Positions 1 to 8,767 of a stretch of DNA of 64,000 bases are shown in pieces. Both the position numbers and the translations under genes were made by a program. The notes under the pieces were generated by a model. The model was not told where the DNA came from. It searched no databases and saw only the letters and a list, made by a program, of their open reading frames with translations. This DNA is from Sphingomonas flavalba (lineage in GTDB: Bacteria > Pseudomonadota > Alphaproteobacteria > Sphingomonadales > Sphingomonadaceae). Position 1 is the first letter of the stretch, and each line of letters begins with the position of its first letter. The stretch lies in contig NZ_SPHY01000002.1 of the NCBI RefSeq assembly GCF_004796535.1, positions 124,001 to 188,000 on the forward strand, written 5' to 3'.

Positions 1-146
1 GCGTAGCCGAGGAGGAGCGCAATTATGCCGCGCTGGCCGGCAGTGCCGCGCGCCATGCCCGGATCGCCGCATCCGGCTTCCGCCTTTCGCCGCCGACGCC
101 GGTGTTCCCGCGGCTTGAACTGCCGGCGGAGGCAGGCGTCGCCTGA
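1..146 (+). CDS. metG: Methionyl-tRNA synthetase, C-terminal end (partial)
   Basis: Only the last 47 codons lie in the window, read from base 3, ending in TGA at 144-146. The peptide ends in a PPTPVFPRLEL-type segment that matches the usual C-terminus of single-domain bacterial methionyl-tRNA synthetases (the xxFPRxE motif). The enzyme charges tRNA-Met in the cytoplasm. The stop codon overlaps the ATG of the next gene (TGATG), and metG followed by tatD is a common bacterial gene order, which supports the call. The catalytic domain cannot be checked because it lies outside the window. Confidence 0.75.
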   Translation, partial: VAEEERNYAALAGSAARHARIAASGFRLSPPTPVFPRLELPAEAGVA

Positions 147-922
147 TGTTCATCGATAGCCATTGCCACCTGAACTATAAGGGCCTGATCGAGCAGCAGG
201 CGGCGGTGCTCGACAGGGCGCGGGCGGCCGGGGTCACCGGGATGCTGAACATCGCGACCCGGGAGTCGGAATGGGACGCGGTGCTCGCCACCGCCGAGCG
301 CGAGGCGGACGTCTGGGCCACCGTCGGCATCCACCCGCACGAGGCGGACGACCATGGCCATATCGACACCGCCCGGCTCGTCGCGCGGGCGGCGCACCCA
401 CGCGTGGTCGGTATCGGCGAGACCGGGCTGGATTATTACTACGACCATAGCGACCGCGCCCGGCAGCAGGCGAATTTTCGCGCCCACATCGCCGCCGCGC
501 GCGAAACCGGCCTGCCGCTGATCGTACACACCCGCGATGCCGAGGCGGATACCGCCGAGATCCTGTCCGATGAGATGGGGAAGGGGGCCTATCGCGGCGT
601 CATCCACTGCTTCACCGCCAGCACGGATTTCGCCGACAAGGCATTGGCATTGGGCTTTTATATCTCGATATCAGGGATCGTGACTTTCAGGAACGCCAAG
701 GCATTGCAGGAAACGGCGGCGCGGCTGCCCGCCGAGCGGCTGCTGATCGAGACGGATTCGCCCTTCCTTGCCCCGGTGCCGCACCGCGGCAAGCCGTGCG
801 AGCCGGCCTTCGTCGCCGATACCGCACGTTTCCTGGCGGAGTTGCGCGGAGTGCCCGTTGCCGACTTGGGCGCGGAGACGGCGGACAATTTCAGGGCGTT
901 GTTCACCAAGGCGGCGGCGTGA
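146..922 (+). CDS. tatD: TatD-family metal-dependent hydrolase / deoxyribonuclease
   Basis: 258 residues, the normal TatD length, with a TIM-barrel amidohydrolase fold expected. All metal ligands are visible: H6 and H8 in SHCHL, E92 in GETGLD, H128 in HTRD, H154 in GVIHCF and D204 in ETDSP. Family members are Mg-dependent 3'-5' exonucleases active on DNA or RNA ends and have been linked to DNA repair and RNA quality control. The start overlaps the metG stop by one base and the end overlaps the next start (GTGA), so the four genes at the left edge read as one translationally coupled operon. The exact substrate in this organism is unknown. Confidence 0.93.
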   Translation: MFIDSHCHLNYKGLIEQQAAVLDRARAAGVTGMLNIATRESEWDAVLATAEREADVWATVGIHPHEADDHGHIDTARLVARAAHPRVVGIGETGLDYYYDHSDRARQQANFRAHIAAARETGLPLIVHTRDAEADTAEILSDEMGKGAYRGVIHCFTASTDFADKALALGFYISISGIVTFRNAKALQETAARLPAERLLIETDSPFLAPVPHRGKPCEPAFVADTARFLAELRGVPVADLGAETADNFRALFTKAAA

Positions 923-1683
923 AGCTGCGCATCCTGGGCTGCGGTACATCGTCGGGCGTGCCCCGCATCGGCAACGACTGGGGCGCCTGTGACCCGACGG
1001 AGCCACGCAATCGCCGCCGACGCGCCTCGATATTGGTCGAAACGGCGCGGAGCCGAGTGCTGGTCGACACCACGCCGGACATGCGCGAGCAACTGCTCGA
1101 CGCCGGCGTCGCCGACATCGACGCGGTGCTGTGGACCCATGACCACGCCGACCATTGTCATGGCATCGACGATCTGCGCCAGCTCTATCATGCGCGCGGG
1201 CGGCCGGTGACCGGCTATGCCCGGCCGCAGACGCTGGCGTCGCTTCGCCGGCGTTTTGCCTATGCGTTCGACGGCAAGGACGGCTATCCGCCGAGCGTCG
1301 ACGGGCGGCCGCTGCCGGACAGGCTGACGATCGGCGATCTGGAGATCGCCATCGTCGACCAGCCGCATGGGCCGATCACCTCCGCTGGTATACGGTTCAG
1401 AAATGGTGGCAAGTCTATTGCCTACGCAACGGATTTCAATGAGCTGACGGACGATATGGCGGCGCTCTATGCCGGTGCCGACATCTGGGTCGTCGACGCC
1501 CTGCGCCACCGCCCGCACCCGACCCACCCGAACCTGACGGCGACGCTGGGCTGGATCGCGCGGTTGCGGCCGGGGCGAGCGATCCTGACCCATATGGACC
1601 AGTCGATGGACTATGCGACGCTGGTGGAGATGTTGCCGGCTGGGGTCGCGCCCGGTTACGACGGGCTGGAGGCGCAGACATGA
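919..1683 (+). CDS. MBL-fold metallo-hydrolase (PhnP-like)
   Basis: 254 residues from a GTG start at 919 that overlaps the tatD stop. A longer frame reaching upstream to 796 would lie inside tatD and is not used. The metallo-beta-lactamase signature HDHADH is at residues 74-79 (H74, H76, D78, H79), with D172 and H225 (LTHMD) completing a two-metal site. The N-terminal LGCGTSSGVPRIG segment is typical of the PhnP/RNase Z-like branch, so a phosphodiesterase activity is the best guess. It sits between tatD and a membrane protease in a tight operon, and the next gene begins in its stop codon (ATGA). Substrate not assignable from sequence. Confidence 0.85.
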   Translation: MKLRILGCGTSSGVPRIGNDWGACDPTEPRNRRRRASILVETARSRVLVDTTPDMREQLLDAGVADIDAVLWTHDHADHCHGIDDLRQLYHARGRPVTGYARPQTLASLRRRFAYAFDGKDGYPPSVDGRPLPDRLTIGDLEIAIVDQPHGPITSAGIRFRNGGKSIAYATDFNELTDDMAALYAGADIWVVDALRHRPHPTHPNLTATLGWIARLRPGRAILTHMDQSMDYATLVEMLPAGVAPGYDGLEAQT

Positions 1684-2279
1684 ACGAGGACCAATCGATC
1701 GAATTCGTCTGGCTGATCGGTGCGCTGATCCTGGTCGGCAGCAGCCTGATCGTCCGGCGGATGCCGATCGGCCAGACGCTGAAGATGGTCGCCGCCTGGG
1801 TCGGCATTTTCGGCGTCGGGCTGGTCATCGTCAGCTTCCGGGGCGAACTGACCAACCTGTGGTATCGGGTCGCCGGCGACCTGACCGGCAGCCAGACCGT
1901 CGGCAACACGCTGCGCCTGCCGATGAGCGACGACGGGCATTTCTGGGTCTCGGCCAGCGTCAACGGCCGCAGCCAGCGCTTCCTGATCGACAGCGGCGCG
2001 ACGACGACCGCCTTGTCGGCCGCGACCGCGCGCGCCGCCGGCGTCGCGGTTGACGACGGTGCGCTGCCGGTGTTGCTGAACACCGCCAACGGCGTCGTGC
2101 GCGCGCGACGGGGCAAGATCGAGCGCTTCGACGTCGGGCCGATCACCGCGCGAGACCTGTCGGTGGTGATCGCGCCGGAGTTCGGCAACACCAACGTCAT
2201 CGGCATGAACTTCCTGACCACGCTCAAATCCTGGCGCGTCGAGGGGCGGTCGCTGGTCCTTGAGCCGCGAGGGGGCTAA
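1680..2279 (+). CDS. Membrane-anchored retropepsin-like aspartic protease
   Basis: 199 residues. Two hydrophobic helices (about 8-25 and 33-52) anchor the N-terminus in the inner membrane. They are followed by a single aspartic-protease domain with the catalytic motif FLIDSGATTT (D104) and a downstream hydrophobic-hydrophobic-Gly flap-type strand (VIGMNFL). This matches the clan AA family often annotated TIGR02281. Such proteins act as dimers because each carries one catalytic Asp. The start codon overlaps the stop of the MBL-fold gene. The topology suggests a periplasmic active site, but the substrate is unknown. Confidence 0.85.
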   Translation: MNEDQSIEFVWLIGALILVGSSLIVRRMPIGQTLKMVAAWVGIFGVGLVIVSFRGELTNLWYRVAGDLTGSQTVGNTLRLPMSDDGHFWVSASVNGRSQRFLIDSGATTTALSAATARAAGVAVDDGALPVLLNTANGVVRARRGKIERFDVGPITARDLSVVIAPEFGNTNVIGMNFLTTLKSWRVEGRSLVLEPRGG

Positions 2280-2290
2280 GGATCGCGACG

Positions 2291-2316
2291 ATATATTTTA
2301 CATAATGTATATTATC
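2291..2316 (+). promoter_or_regulatory. AT-rich island upstream of mazG, probable promoter with small palindrome
   Basis: Of about 26 bases only three or so are G or C, in DNA that is otherwise about two thirds GC. It contains -10-like hexamers (TATATT at 2292, CATAAT at 2301) and an 11-bp inverted repeat TACAT-A-ATGTA at 2299-2309. The following gene starts at 2327, so a transcript from here would have a very short leader. The likely reading is a promoter for mazG, possibly with an operator over the -10. Confidence 0.4.
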
Positions 2317-2326
2317 GGACTTTGAT

Positions 2327-3100
2327 ATGACGGATAAGGCGGCACCCCCTCTCGGCGATCTGGTGGCGATCATGGCGCGGTTGCGCGACCCGCAGAGCGG
2401 CTGTCCGTGGGACATGCAGCAGGATTTCGCGTCGATCGCGCCTTACACGATCGAGGAAGCCTATGAGGTCGCCGACGCGATCGCCCGCGATGACATGGCC
2501 GCGCTGAAGGACGAGCTTGGCGATCTGCTGCTTCAGGTCGTGTTCCACGCGCGCATGGCCGAGGAAGCCGGCCATTTTGCGATCGCCGACGTGATCGCCG
2601 CGATCTGCGCCAAGATGGTCCGCCGCCACCCGCATGTGTTCGACGAACGCCCGGGGGATGCGGCGGCGGTCCGGGAAAGCTGGGAAAGCATCAAGGCCGG
2701 CGAACGGCGCGCTACGTCCGACGACGGCAGCGCGCTGGCTGGTGTCGCCCTGGCCCTGCCGGCGCTGCTGCGCGCGGAAAAGCTGCAGAAGCGCGCCGCC
2801 CGTACCGGTTTCGATTGGCCGGACGCGGACGGCCCGCGCGCCAAGATCCTTGAAGAACTGGCTGAGGTCGACGCGGCGGAGGGCGACCCGGCGCGTGTCG
2901 ACGAGGTCGGTGACCTGCTGTTCGCGGCGGTCAACTTCGCACGACATTTGAAGGTCGATCCGGAAGCAGCGCTACGGGCGGCCAACGCCAAGTTCGAGCG
3001 GCGGTTCCGGGCGATGGAAGCCAGTGCAGGAGGGGCATTTGGCGCCCTGCCGTTGGACGCCAAGGAACGGCTGTGGGTTGAAGCGAAGGCGGCGGAGTAA
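2327..3100 (+). CDS. mazG: Nucleoside triphosphate pyrophosphohydrolase MazG
   Basis: 257 residues with two tandem MazG domains, as in Escherichia coli MazG. The first domain shows the metal-binding pattern E43-E44-x-x-E47 in TIEEAYEVAD and E63/D66 in KDELGDLL. The second shows ILEELAEVDAAE and VDEVGDLLF. The enzyme hydrolyses NTPs and dNTPs to monophosphates and pyrophosphate, removing aberrant nucleotides and lowering ppGpp build-up. It begins 47 bp after the protease gene, behind an AT-rich region, so it may have its own promoter. It converges on hflX. Confidence 0.95.
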   Translation: MTDKAAPPLGDLVAIMARLRDPQSGCPWDMQQDFASIAPYTIEEAYEVADAIARDDMAALKDELGDLLLQVVFHARMAEEAGHFAIADVIAAICAKMVRRHPHVFDERPGDAAAVRESWESIKAGERRATSDDGSALAGVALALPALLRAEKLQKRAARTGFDWPDADGPRAKILEELAEVDAAEGDPARVDEVGDLLFAAVNFARHLKVDPEAALRAANAKFERRFRAMEASAGGAFGALPLDAKERLWVEAKAAE

Positions 3101-3129
3101 GCAGCGACAGCCGCGCGCCGCGAGGGTGG

Positions 3130-3172
3130 GAGACGCGGTGGACTGCCGCGCCCCTGCGGGGCTCGCAATGAC
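3130..3172. repeat. REP-like intergenic element between convergent mazG and hflX
   Basis: The 85 bp between the two stop codons hold a short hairpin, GCCCC-TGC-GGGGC at 3150-3162, followed by CTCGCAATGACG. Short elements ending in CTCGCAATGAC are common dispersed repeats in proteobacterial intergenic DNA. No second copy is visible in this window, so assignment as a repeat rests on recall of the motif. The hairpin could also stop transcription from both sides. Confidence 0.3.
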
Positions 3173-3185
3173 GACGATATGGATT

Positions 3186-4496
3186 CTAGGATGCCTTCGC
3201 CACGCGGTGGGCGTTGAAGCGGCGCCAGTCGGCGTCGGACAGGCGGACGTCGATGCTGAGGCGCGCACCGCCAGCGGTGCTGGCCAGCACCTCGCCATGG
3301 GCGTGCAGCCAGGCGAGCGCGGCGCCGTCGGCGCTGTCGAGATCGACGTGGCGGACGCGGTTGGCGGCGGTCAGCCGGGCGCTGGCGGCGGCGCGGAGCG
3401 TGTCCACCCCCTCTCCGGTTAGCGCCGAGACGAGCACGACATCGTCGCGCCGCGCGGCGGTGTTGGCGAGCGCCTCCGCCTGTTCCGGCGGCAGCAGATC
3501 GATCTTGTTCCACGCCTCGATCCGGGGCGCGGCCCCCTCCCCGCCGGCGCCGATTTCCGCCAGCACCCGATCGACGTCGACGGCCTGCGCGTCGCTGTCC
3601 GGGTGCGCCAGGTCGCGGACATGGATGATCAGGTCGGCCGAAATCACCTCTTCCAGCGTCGCGCGGAAAGCAGCGACCAACTGGGTCGGCAGGTCGGAGA
3701 CGAAACCGACGGTGTCCGACAGGATCGCCTTGTCGATGCCGGGCAACGCGATCTGCCGCATCGTCGGGTCGAGGGTAGCGAACAGCAGGTCTTCCGCCAT
3801 GACGTCAGCGCCGGTCATCCGATTGAAAAGCGTTGATTTTCCGGCGTTGGTGTAGCCGACAAGCGCGATCACCGGCCAGGGCGCGCGCTGACGCCGGTCG
3901 CGGTGCAAGCCACGGGTGCGGGCGACGGTTTCCAGCTCGCGCCGCAGCCGCGCCATCCGGTCGCGGATCAGCCGGCGGTCGGCCTCGATCTGGGTTTCGC
4001 CCGGCCCGCCGAGGAAGCCGAAGCCGCCGCGCTGGCGCTCCAGGTGGGTCCAACTGCGTACCAGACGGCCAGCCTGATAGTCGAGATGGGCCAGTTCGAC
4101 CTGGAGCCGCCCTTCGGCGGTCGCCGCCCGTTCCCCGAAAATCTCGAGGATCAGGCCGGTGCGGTCGATGACCTTGGCGGCGAACGCCTTTTCGAGGTTG
4201 CGCTGCTGGATCGGAGTGACGGCGCCGTCGACGATGACCAGTTCAGCCTCCGCCATGCGCGCCAGCGTCGCGATCTGTTCCACCTGGCCGCTGCCGAACA
4301 GCGTCGCCGCCTTGGGCGCGCGCAGCCTGAGCGCGATCCGGTCGCGCACGTCGATGCCGATCGCGGCGGCGAGGCCGGCCGCCTCGTCCAGCCGCGCCTC
4401 GGCGCTGCGCCCCCCGCCTCCCCCGAGATCGGGATAGGCGAGGATCGCGCGCGCGCCGCGGGCGAGGTCATCGGCCGGCCGGTCGAATCCGCTCAA
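3186..4496 (-). CDS. hflX: Ribosome-associated GTPase HflX
   Basis: 436 residues. The N-terminal HflX subdomain carries the conserved GGPGETQIE segment (163-171) and a coiled helical region. The G domain follows with G1 GYTNAGKST (214-222), G3 in [12 protein letters not shown]4 NKID and G5 SALTGEG. HflX binds the 50S subunit and splits stalled or hibernating 70S ribosomes, notably during heat stress. Its start codon overlaps the hfq stop by four bases (ATGA), so it is translated together with hfq, a widely conserved pair. No sign of damage. Confidence 0.97.
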   Translation of the reverse strand: MSGFDRPADDLARGARAILAYPDLGGGGGRSAEARLDEAAGLAAAIGIDVRDRIALRLRAPKAATLFGSGQVEQIATLARMAEAELVIVDGAVTPIQQRNLEKAFAAKVIDRTGLILEIFGERAATAEGRLQVELAHLDYQAGRLVRSWTHLERQRGGFGFLGGPGETQIEADRRLIRDRMARLRRELETVARTRGLHRDRRQRAPWPVIALVGYTNAGKSTLFNRMTGADVMAEDLLFATLDPTMRQIALPGIDKAILSDTVGFVSDLPTQLVAAFRATLEEVISADLIIHVRDLAHPDSDAQAVDVDRVLAEIGAGGEGAAPRIEAWNKIDLLPPEQAEALANTAARRDDVVLVSALTGEGVDTLRAAASARLTAANRVRHVDLDSADGAALAWLHAHGEVLASTAGGARLSIDVRLSDADWRRFNAHRVAKAS

Positions 4497-4978
4497 TCGG
4501 CGTCCTCGCCCTCCGCCGCCAGGTTCAGCGGGTGAGCCGGCTGCACGGTCGAGATCGCGTGCTTGTAGACAAGCTGGGTCATGCCGTCGCGCTGGAGCAG
4601 CATGCAGAACAGGTCGAACGCGGCGATCACGCCCTGGAGCATGACGCCGTTGACCAGGAACATCGTCACCGGCTCATCGGAGCGGCGGACGGCGCTCAGG
4701 AACACGTCCTGCAGCAGCACCGGCTTGCGCTGGCCGTCCTCGAACGCCTTTTCGATCGGCGCGAAGTCGAGCGGCTGCGCCGGCATCACCGTCGAGATCG
4801 CGTGCTTGTAGACAAGCTGGGCGTTGCCGTCGCGGCGCAGCAGCACCGAGAAATTGTCGAACCAGGTGATGATCCCCTGCAGCTTGACGCCCTTGACCAG
4901 GAACATCGTCACCGGGGTTTTGGATTTTCTGAGGGAGTTCAGGAAGATATCCTGAAGATTGTTGGTCTTTTCGGCCAC
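4493..4978 (-). CDS. hfq: RNA chaperone Hfq with two fused Sm domains
   Basis: 161 residues instead of the usual 70-100. Two Hfq repeats are visible, about residues 6-72 and 87-153, joined by a short linker. Both keep the LQDxFL start, the PVTMFLV strand and the YKHAISTV Sm2 motif that forms the proximal RNA face. The repeats differ: the first has KGVKLQG and an LRKSK rim, while the second has NGVMLQG (distal-face Lys replaced by Met) and a VRRSDE rim. Hfq normally forms a hexameric ring pairing small RNAs with mRNAs; a double protein could build the same ring from three chains. It lies between ntrX and hflX, the usual alphaproteobacterial position. Confidence 0.95.
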   Translation of the reverse strand: MAEKTNNLQDIFLNSLRKSKTPVTMFLVKGVKLQGIITWFDNFSVLLRRDGNAQLVYKHAISTVMPAQPLDFAPIEKAFEDGQRKPVLLQDVFLSAVRRSDEPVTMFLVNGVMLQGVIAAFDLFCMLLQRDGMTQLVYKHAISTVQPAHPLNLAAEGEDAD

Positions 4979-5041
4979 TGCCGCTGCTCCGGTTGTTGGC
5001 GGACCTTTGGCCCGCTGGGTCGCGTTTTCGTCAACGTCTTT

Positions 5042-5061
5042 GCCGGGCGGAACCGCCCGGC
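5042..5061 (-). terminator. GC-rich stem-loop between ntrX and hfq
   Basis: A perfect inverted repeat, GCCGGGCGG at 5042-5050 and CCGCCCGGC at 5053-5061, lies in the 140-bp gap between the ntrX stop and the hfq start. There is no U-tract on either strand, so it is not a canonical intrinsic terminator. A partial stop or an mRNA-processing structure separating the ntr genes from hfq-hflX would fit. Downstream on the minus strand a TTGACG hexamer (5029-5034) could be a -35 element for hfq, but no good -10 is seen. Confidence 0.35.
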
Positions 5062-5118
5062 CGCCCCTAGATAGGACGGCCGGCCGGGTTCGTCACCCCG
5101 CCTTGCCATTCGCTGCCG

Positions 5119-6501
5119 CTATTCGTCGTCGCGCGGATCGGACAGGCCGAGGACCTTCAGCTTGCGGTGGAGGGCGGAGCGTTCCATGCCGATGAAATGC
5201 GCGGTCCGCGAGATGTTGCCGGAAAAGCGGCGGATCTGGATGCGCAGATATTCCCGTTCGAACGTTTCCCGCGCTTCGCGCAGCGGCGCGCCCATGATCG
5301 CGCTGGTCGTCGCGCCGCCGCTGATCTGCGGCTGGTCGCCCATGATTTCCGGCGGCAGCATGTCGATTTCGATCCGGCCGATCCGGTCGCCCGGCGCCAT
5401 GATGATCGTCCGTTCGACGATGTTGCGCAGCTGGCGGACATTGCCGGGCCAGTCATACGCCTGGAGCGCCGCGATCGCGTCGTCGGCGATGCCCGGCGTC
5501 GGCACCCGCCGTTCCGATGCGTAGCGGGCGACGAAATGGTCGACCAGCGGCGGTATGTCCTCGCGCCGTTCGGTCAACGGCGGCAGGCGGATCGGCACGA
5601 CGTTCAGCCGGTAGTAGAGATCCTCGCGGAAACGACCGGCGCTGATCTCCTCCGCCAGGCCGCGGGCGGTGGACGAGACGACGCGAACGTCGACCTTGAC
5701 CATCCGCTGCCCGCCGACGCGCATGAAGCTCTGGTCGGTCAGCACGCGCAGGATCTTGCCCTGCGTCGGCAACGGCATGTCGGCGATCTCGTCGAGGAAC
5801 AGGGTGCCGCCATGCGCCTGCTCGAGCAGGCCGGGGCGGGCCAGCTCCCCCCCCTCCTCGACGCCGAACAGTTCCTCCTCCACCCGTTCCGGGGTCATCC
5901 GCGCCGCGCTGACGACGATGAACGGCGCCTCCGCCCGCGTACTCCACGAATGGAGGAGCCGGGCGGCGACCTCCTTGCCGACGCCGGCCGGGCCGGTGAT
6001 CAGCACCCGGCTGCCGGTCTGCGCCACCCGCTTCAGCGTCGCGCGGACGCTGTTGATCAGCGACGAGCTGCCGGTCAGTTCCTCTCCGAAGCCGATCTGC
6101 GCTTTCAGCGCCGCGTTCTCTCGCTGCAGCCTTTCGGTTTCGGTGGCGCGGCGGACCAGGTGGAGCAGGCGCTCGGCCTCGAACGGCTTTTCGATGAAGT
6201 CGGCGGCGCCCCGGCCGACGGCGGCGACGGCGGTATCGATATTGCCATGGCCGGAGATGACCAGCACCGGGATGGTCGGGTCGCGGCGCTTGATCTCTTC
6301 AAGCAAGTCCAGCCCGTCGAGCCGCGAGCCTTGCAGCCAGACGTCGAGCAGCGCCAGCGACGGCCGTCGTTCGTCGATCGCGGCGAGCGCTGCGTCGCTG
6401 TCGGCGGCCACGCGGGTGCTGTACCCTTCGTCTTCCAGCACGCCGGCCACAAGTTCGCGAATATCGCGCTCGTCATCGACTATGAGGATATCCAGGGCCA
6501 T
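5119..6501 (-). CDS. ntrX: Response regulator NtrX (AAA+ NtrC family)
   Basis: 460 residues. The receiver domain (1-120) has the acidic pair D9/D10, phosphoacceptor D53 in LLDVW and K105 in EKPF. The AAA+ domain has Walker A GPAGVGKE (170-177) and Walker [12 protein letters not shown] (about 231-241). The C-terminus has a Fis-type helix-turn-helix (RTAHFIGMERSALHRKL). The GAFTGA loop that contacts sigma-54 is replaced by a stretch around LFGVEEGGELARPG (211-224), as is typical of NtrX, so it probably regulates sigma-70-type promoters. It works with the sensor NtrY encoded 15 bp upstream. In relatives NtrYX links nitrogen metabolism, redox state and envelope functions. Confidence 0.95.
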   Translation of the reverse strand: MALDILIVDDERDIRELVAGVLEDEGYSTRVAADSDAALAAIDERRPSLALLDVWLQGSRLDGLDLLEEIKRRDPTIPVLVISGHGNIDTAVAAVGRGAADFIEKPFEAERLLHLVRRATETERLQRENAALKAQIGFGEELTGSSSLINSVRATLKRVAQTGSRVLITGPAGVGKEVAARLLHSWSTRAEAPFIVVSAARMTPERVEEELFGVEEGGELARPGLLEQAHGGTLFLDEIADMPLPTQGKILRVLTDQSFMRVGGQRMVKVDVRVVSSTARGLAEEISAGRFREDLYYRLNVVPIRLPPLTERREDIPPLVDHFVARYASERRVPTPGIADDAIAALQAYDWPGNVRQLRNIVERTIIMAPGDRIGRIEIDMLPPEIMGDQPQISGGATTSAIMGAPLREARETFEREYLRIQIRRFSGNISRTAHFIGMERSALHRKLKVLGLSDPRDDE

Positions 6502-6516
6502 GGTCTCAATCCGCCT

Positions 6517-8766
6517 TCATACGCTGGTGACAGGGGTGTGATCGGGGGCGTCGTCGTCCGCCTGGGCGTTCGGCCCCGGTTCGGTGAGCGGCGCGAGCGT
6601 CGCCGGATCGAGCGAGATGACGACGATGGTGCCGCCCCCGTCGCGATCGGCGAAGGCGATCGTGCCGAAATGTTCCTCGACGATCTTCTTGACGATGGCG
6701 AGGCCGAGCCCGGTGCCGCGCGCACGCGTCGTCACGTAAGGCTCGACCAGCCGGTCGCGCTCGCTGGGCAGGCCGATGCCGTCGTCGGCGACGGTGACCT
6801 CCAGCCGGTGCTGCGCGGTTTCGGCGATGGTCATCGCCACCATGCCGCTGGCCGGCGCCGCCTTCTGCTCGATCGCTTCGACCGCGTTCTTGACGATGTT
6901 GGTCAGCGCCTGGCCGAGTTGGCGCCGGTCGCAGACCAGCGTCGGGTGGACGATGGGCGCGTCGAGAGAGAAGCGGACGCCGGGATGGGCGACCTCGTGC
7001 AGGAACAGCGCCTGCCGGGCGATGTCGACGATCGATTCCGGCCGGAACACCGGCTTGGGCATCCGCGCGAAGGACGAGAATTCGTCGACCATCCGGCGCA
7101 GGTCGCCGACCTGGCGCACAATCGTCTCGGTCAGCCGACCGAAAGTCGCCGGGTCGCTCTCCACTTCCTTGCCATAGCGGCGCTGGAGGCGCTCTGCGGC
7201 AAGCTGGATCGGGGTCAACGGGTTCTTGATCTCGTGCGCGATGCGCCGCGCCACGTCCGACCAGGCTGCGCGGCGTTGGTCAAGCAACTGCTGGGTGATG
7301 TCGTCGAAAGTCAGGACGTGGCCGCCCTTGTTGGCGACGCGCTTCACCGCCAGCGTGCGCGGTTCGCCACGGCTGACGAGCTGGACGATCGCGTCGCGTT
7401 CCGGCGCTTCCAGCACCTCCCCCAATTCCGGCGCGACATCGGCGAGCGGCAGGCCGACCAGTGAATCGTCCTCGGTATCGAGCAGGGCACGGGCCGAGCG
7501 GTTCATCAGCCGGATCCGGTGTTCGCCGTCGACCGCGACGACGCCGGCGGAAACACCGGACAGCACCGCCTCGGTCAACGCGCGGCGGCTGTCGAGCTGG
7601 CTGTTGGCGGCGACCAGCGCGCCGGTCTGCTCCTCCAGCCGGCTGGTCATGCGATTGAACGCGTTGGCGAGCGTGCCGACCTCGTCGCGCGCCCGGGGTT
7701 CCGCCACCCGCGCCGACAGGTCGCCATTCGCCACCTGCCGGGCCGCGCGGACCAATTCGCCGACCGGCCGGACCAGTCGGTCTGCGACCTTCAGCGCGAT
7801 CCACACCGCCGCGCCGACGATCAGCAGCGACATCAGCAGCAGCGCCGCGTTGAAGCGCAGTTGCAGCAGCCGCGATCGTTTGAGCAGCGCATCATAGTCG
7901 GCGATCACCGCGTTGGCACGGGTCAACCCCTTCGGGTCGTACAGGCGCGAGGCGTAGAGATAGGTGCCGCTTTGCGCGTCGAGCCGGGTCACCGCCTCCA
8001 CCCGGTCCTTGGTCTCGCTGATCACCACCGGGTGTTCGCGCAGGCGCGCGATGATCGCCGGGGTCACCCGCTGCTCGATCTCCCGCTCCTCGGGGTTGAT
8101 GATCGCCAGGGTCAGCGGCGCTTCGCCAGGGCGGACGGAGACGATCGCCGATTCGTTCAGCTTGCGGCCGACGACCTGATAGGCATAGCCTTCGCGGAAC
8201 TGGATGCTGTCCGACCGCCACTGCGACAGGTAGCTGCGCAGGTCGGATGCCATGGTCACGGTTTCGTCGGCGACCTCGCGCTGCTGTTCGCTGTAGAATT
8301 CGCGGGCCAGCTCGCCGGCGTTTTCGAGCATGCCGCGCGCCCGGTCGGAGAACCAGAATTCGACGCCGTACTGGAACAGCAGCGACGCGAAAATCACGAC
8401 CAGCAGCATCGGCACCGCCGCGATCAGCGAGAACAGCGCGACCAGCCGGACGTGGAGCCGCCCGTTGCCGCCGACCGGCGAGCGGGCGGCGCGGCCGTGG
8501 GCGACGCGGCGGCCAAGCAGCACCAGAAGCGCCATCGTCGGTACCAGATTGGCGACGAGCAGCAGCGCCACCACCGGCGGGCTGAGCAGCCGCTGCGCGT
8601 CGCCGGTGTTGGCGATGGTATGATAGCTGACCGTGGCGATGATGATCGCCGCCAGAAACGTCACGATCTCCACCGCAGGCATGTAGCGCCCGCGCCGGTA
8701 GATGACGGTCAGCGCGCGGCGCCAGCGCGGCTGGCTATGGGCAGGACTGGCGGTCTGGGCATCCAT
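6517..8766 (-). CDS. ntrY: Sensor histidine kinase NtrY
   Basis: 749 residues from the ATG at 8766; an in-frame GTG at 8805 would add 13 residues. Several N-terminal transmembrane helices and a large extracytoplasmic region are followed by HAMP (about 335-385), PAS (about 405-490), the HisKA H-box AHEIKNPLTPIQ and an HATPase domain with N-box NIVKNAVEAIE and G-box GTGLGLAIVKK. It autophosphorylates and signals to NtrX, the next gene. No clear Shine-Dalgarno sequence precedes the ATG because a palindrome (8768-8783) occupies that position, so the true start is less certain than the rest. Confidence 0.94.
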   Translation of the reverse strand: MDAQTASPAHSQPRWRRALTVIYRRGRYMPAVEIVTFLAAIIIATVSYHTIANTGDAQRLLSPPVVALLLVANLVPTMALLVLLGRRVAHGRAARSPVGGNGRLHVRLVALFSLIAAVPMLLVVIFASLLFQYGVEFWFSDRARGMLENAGELAREFYSEQQREVADETVTMASDLRSYLSQWRSDSIQFREGYAYQVVGRKLNESAIVSVRPGEAPLTLAIINPEEREIEQRVTPAIIARLREHPVVISETKDRVEAVTRLDAQSGTYLYASRLYDPKGLTRANAVIADYDALLKRSRLLQLRFNAALLLMSLLIVGAAVWIALKVADRLVRPVGELVRAARQVANGDLSARVAEPRARDEVGTLANAFNRMTSRLEEQTGALVAANSQLDSRRALTEAVLSGVSAGVVAVDGEHRIRLMNRSARALLDTEDDSLVGLPLADVAPELGEVLEAPERDAIVQLVSRGEPRTLAVKRVANKGGHVLTFDDITQQLLDQRRAAWSDVARRIAHEIKNPLTPIQLAAERLQRRYGKEVESDPATFGRLTETIVRQVGDLRRMVDEFSSFARMPKPVFRPESIVDIARQALFLHEVAHPGVRFSLDAPIVHPTLVCDRRQLGQALTNIVKNAVEAIEQKAAPASGMVAMTIAETAQHRLEVTVADDGIGLPSERDRLVEPYVTTRARGTGLGLAIVKKIVEEHFGTIAFADRDGGGTIVVISLDPATLAPLTEPGPNAQADDDAPDHTPVTSV

Positions 8767-8767
8767 C

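Noticed and set aside
5167-7464. 765-codon open frame on the plus strand opposite ntrX and ntrY
   Set aside because: Antisense to two clear genes; composition is Arg/Asp/His rich without any recognisable domain, as expected for a shadow frame in high-GC DNA.
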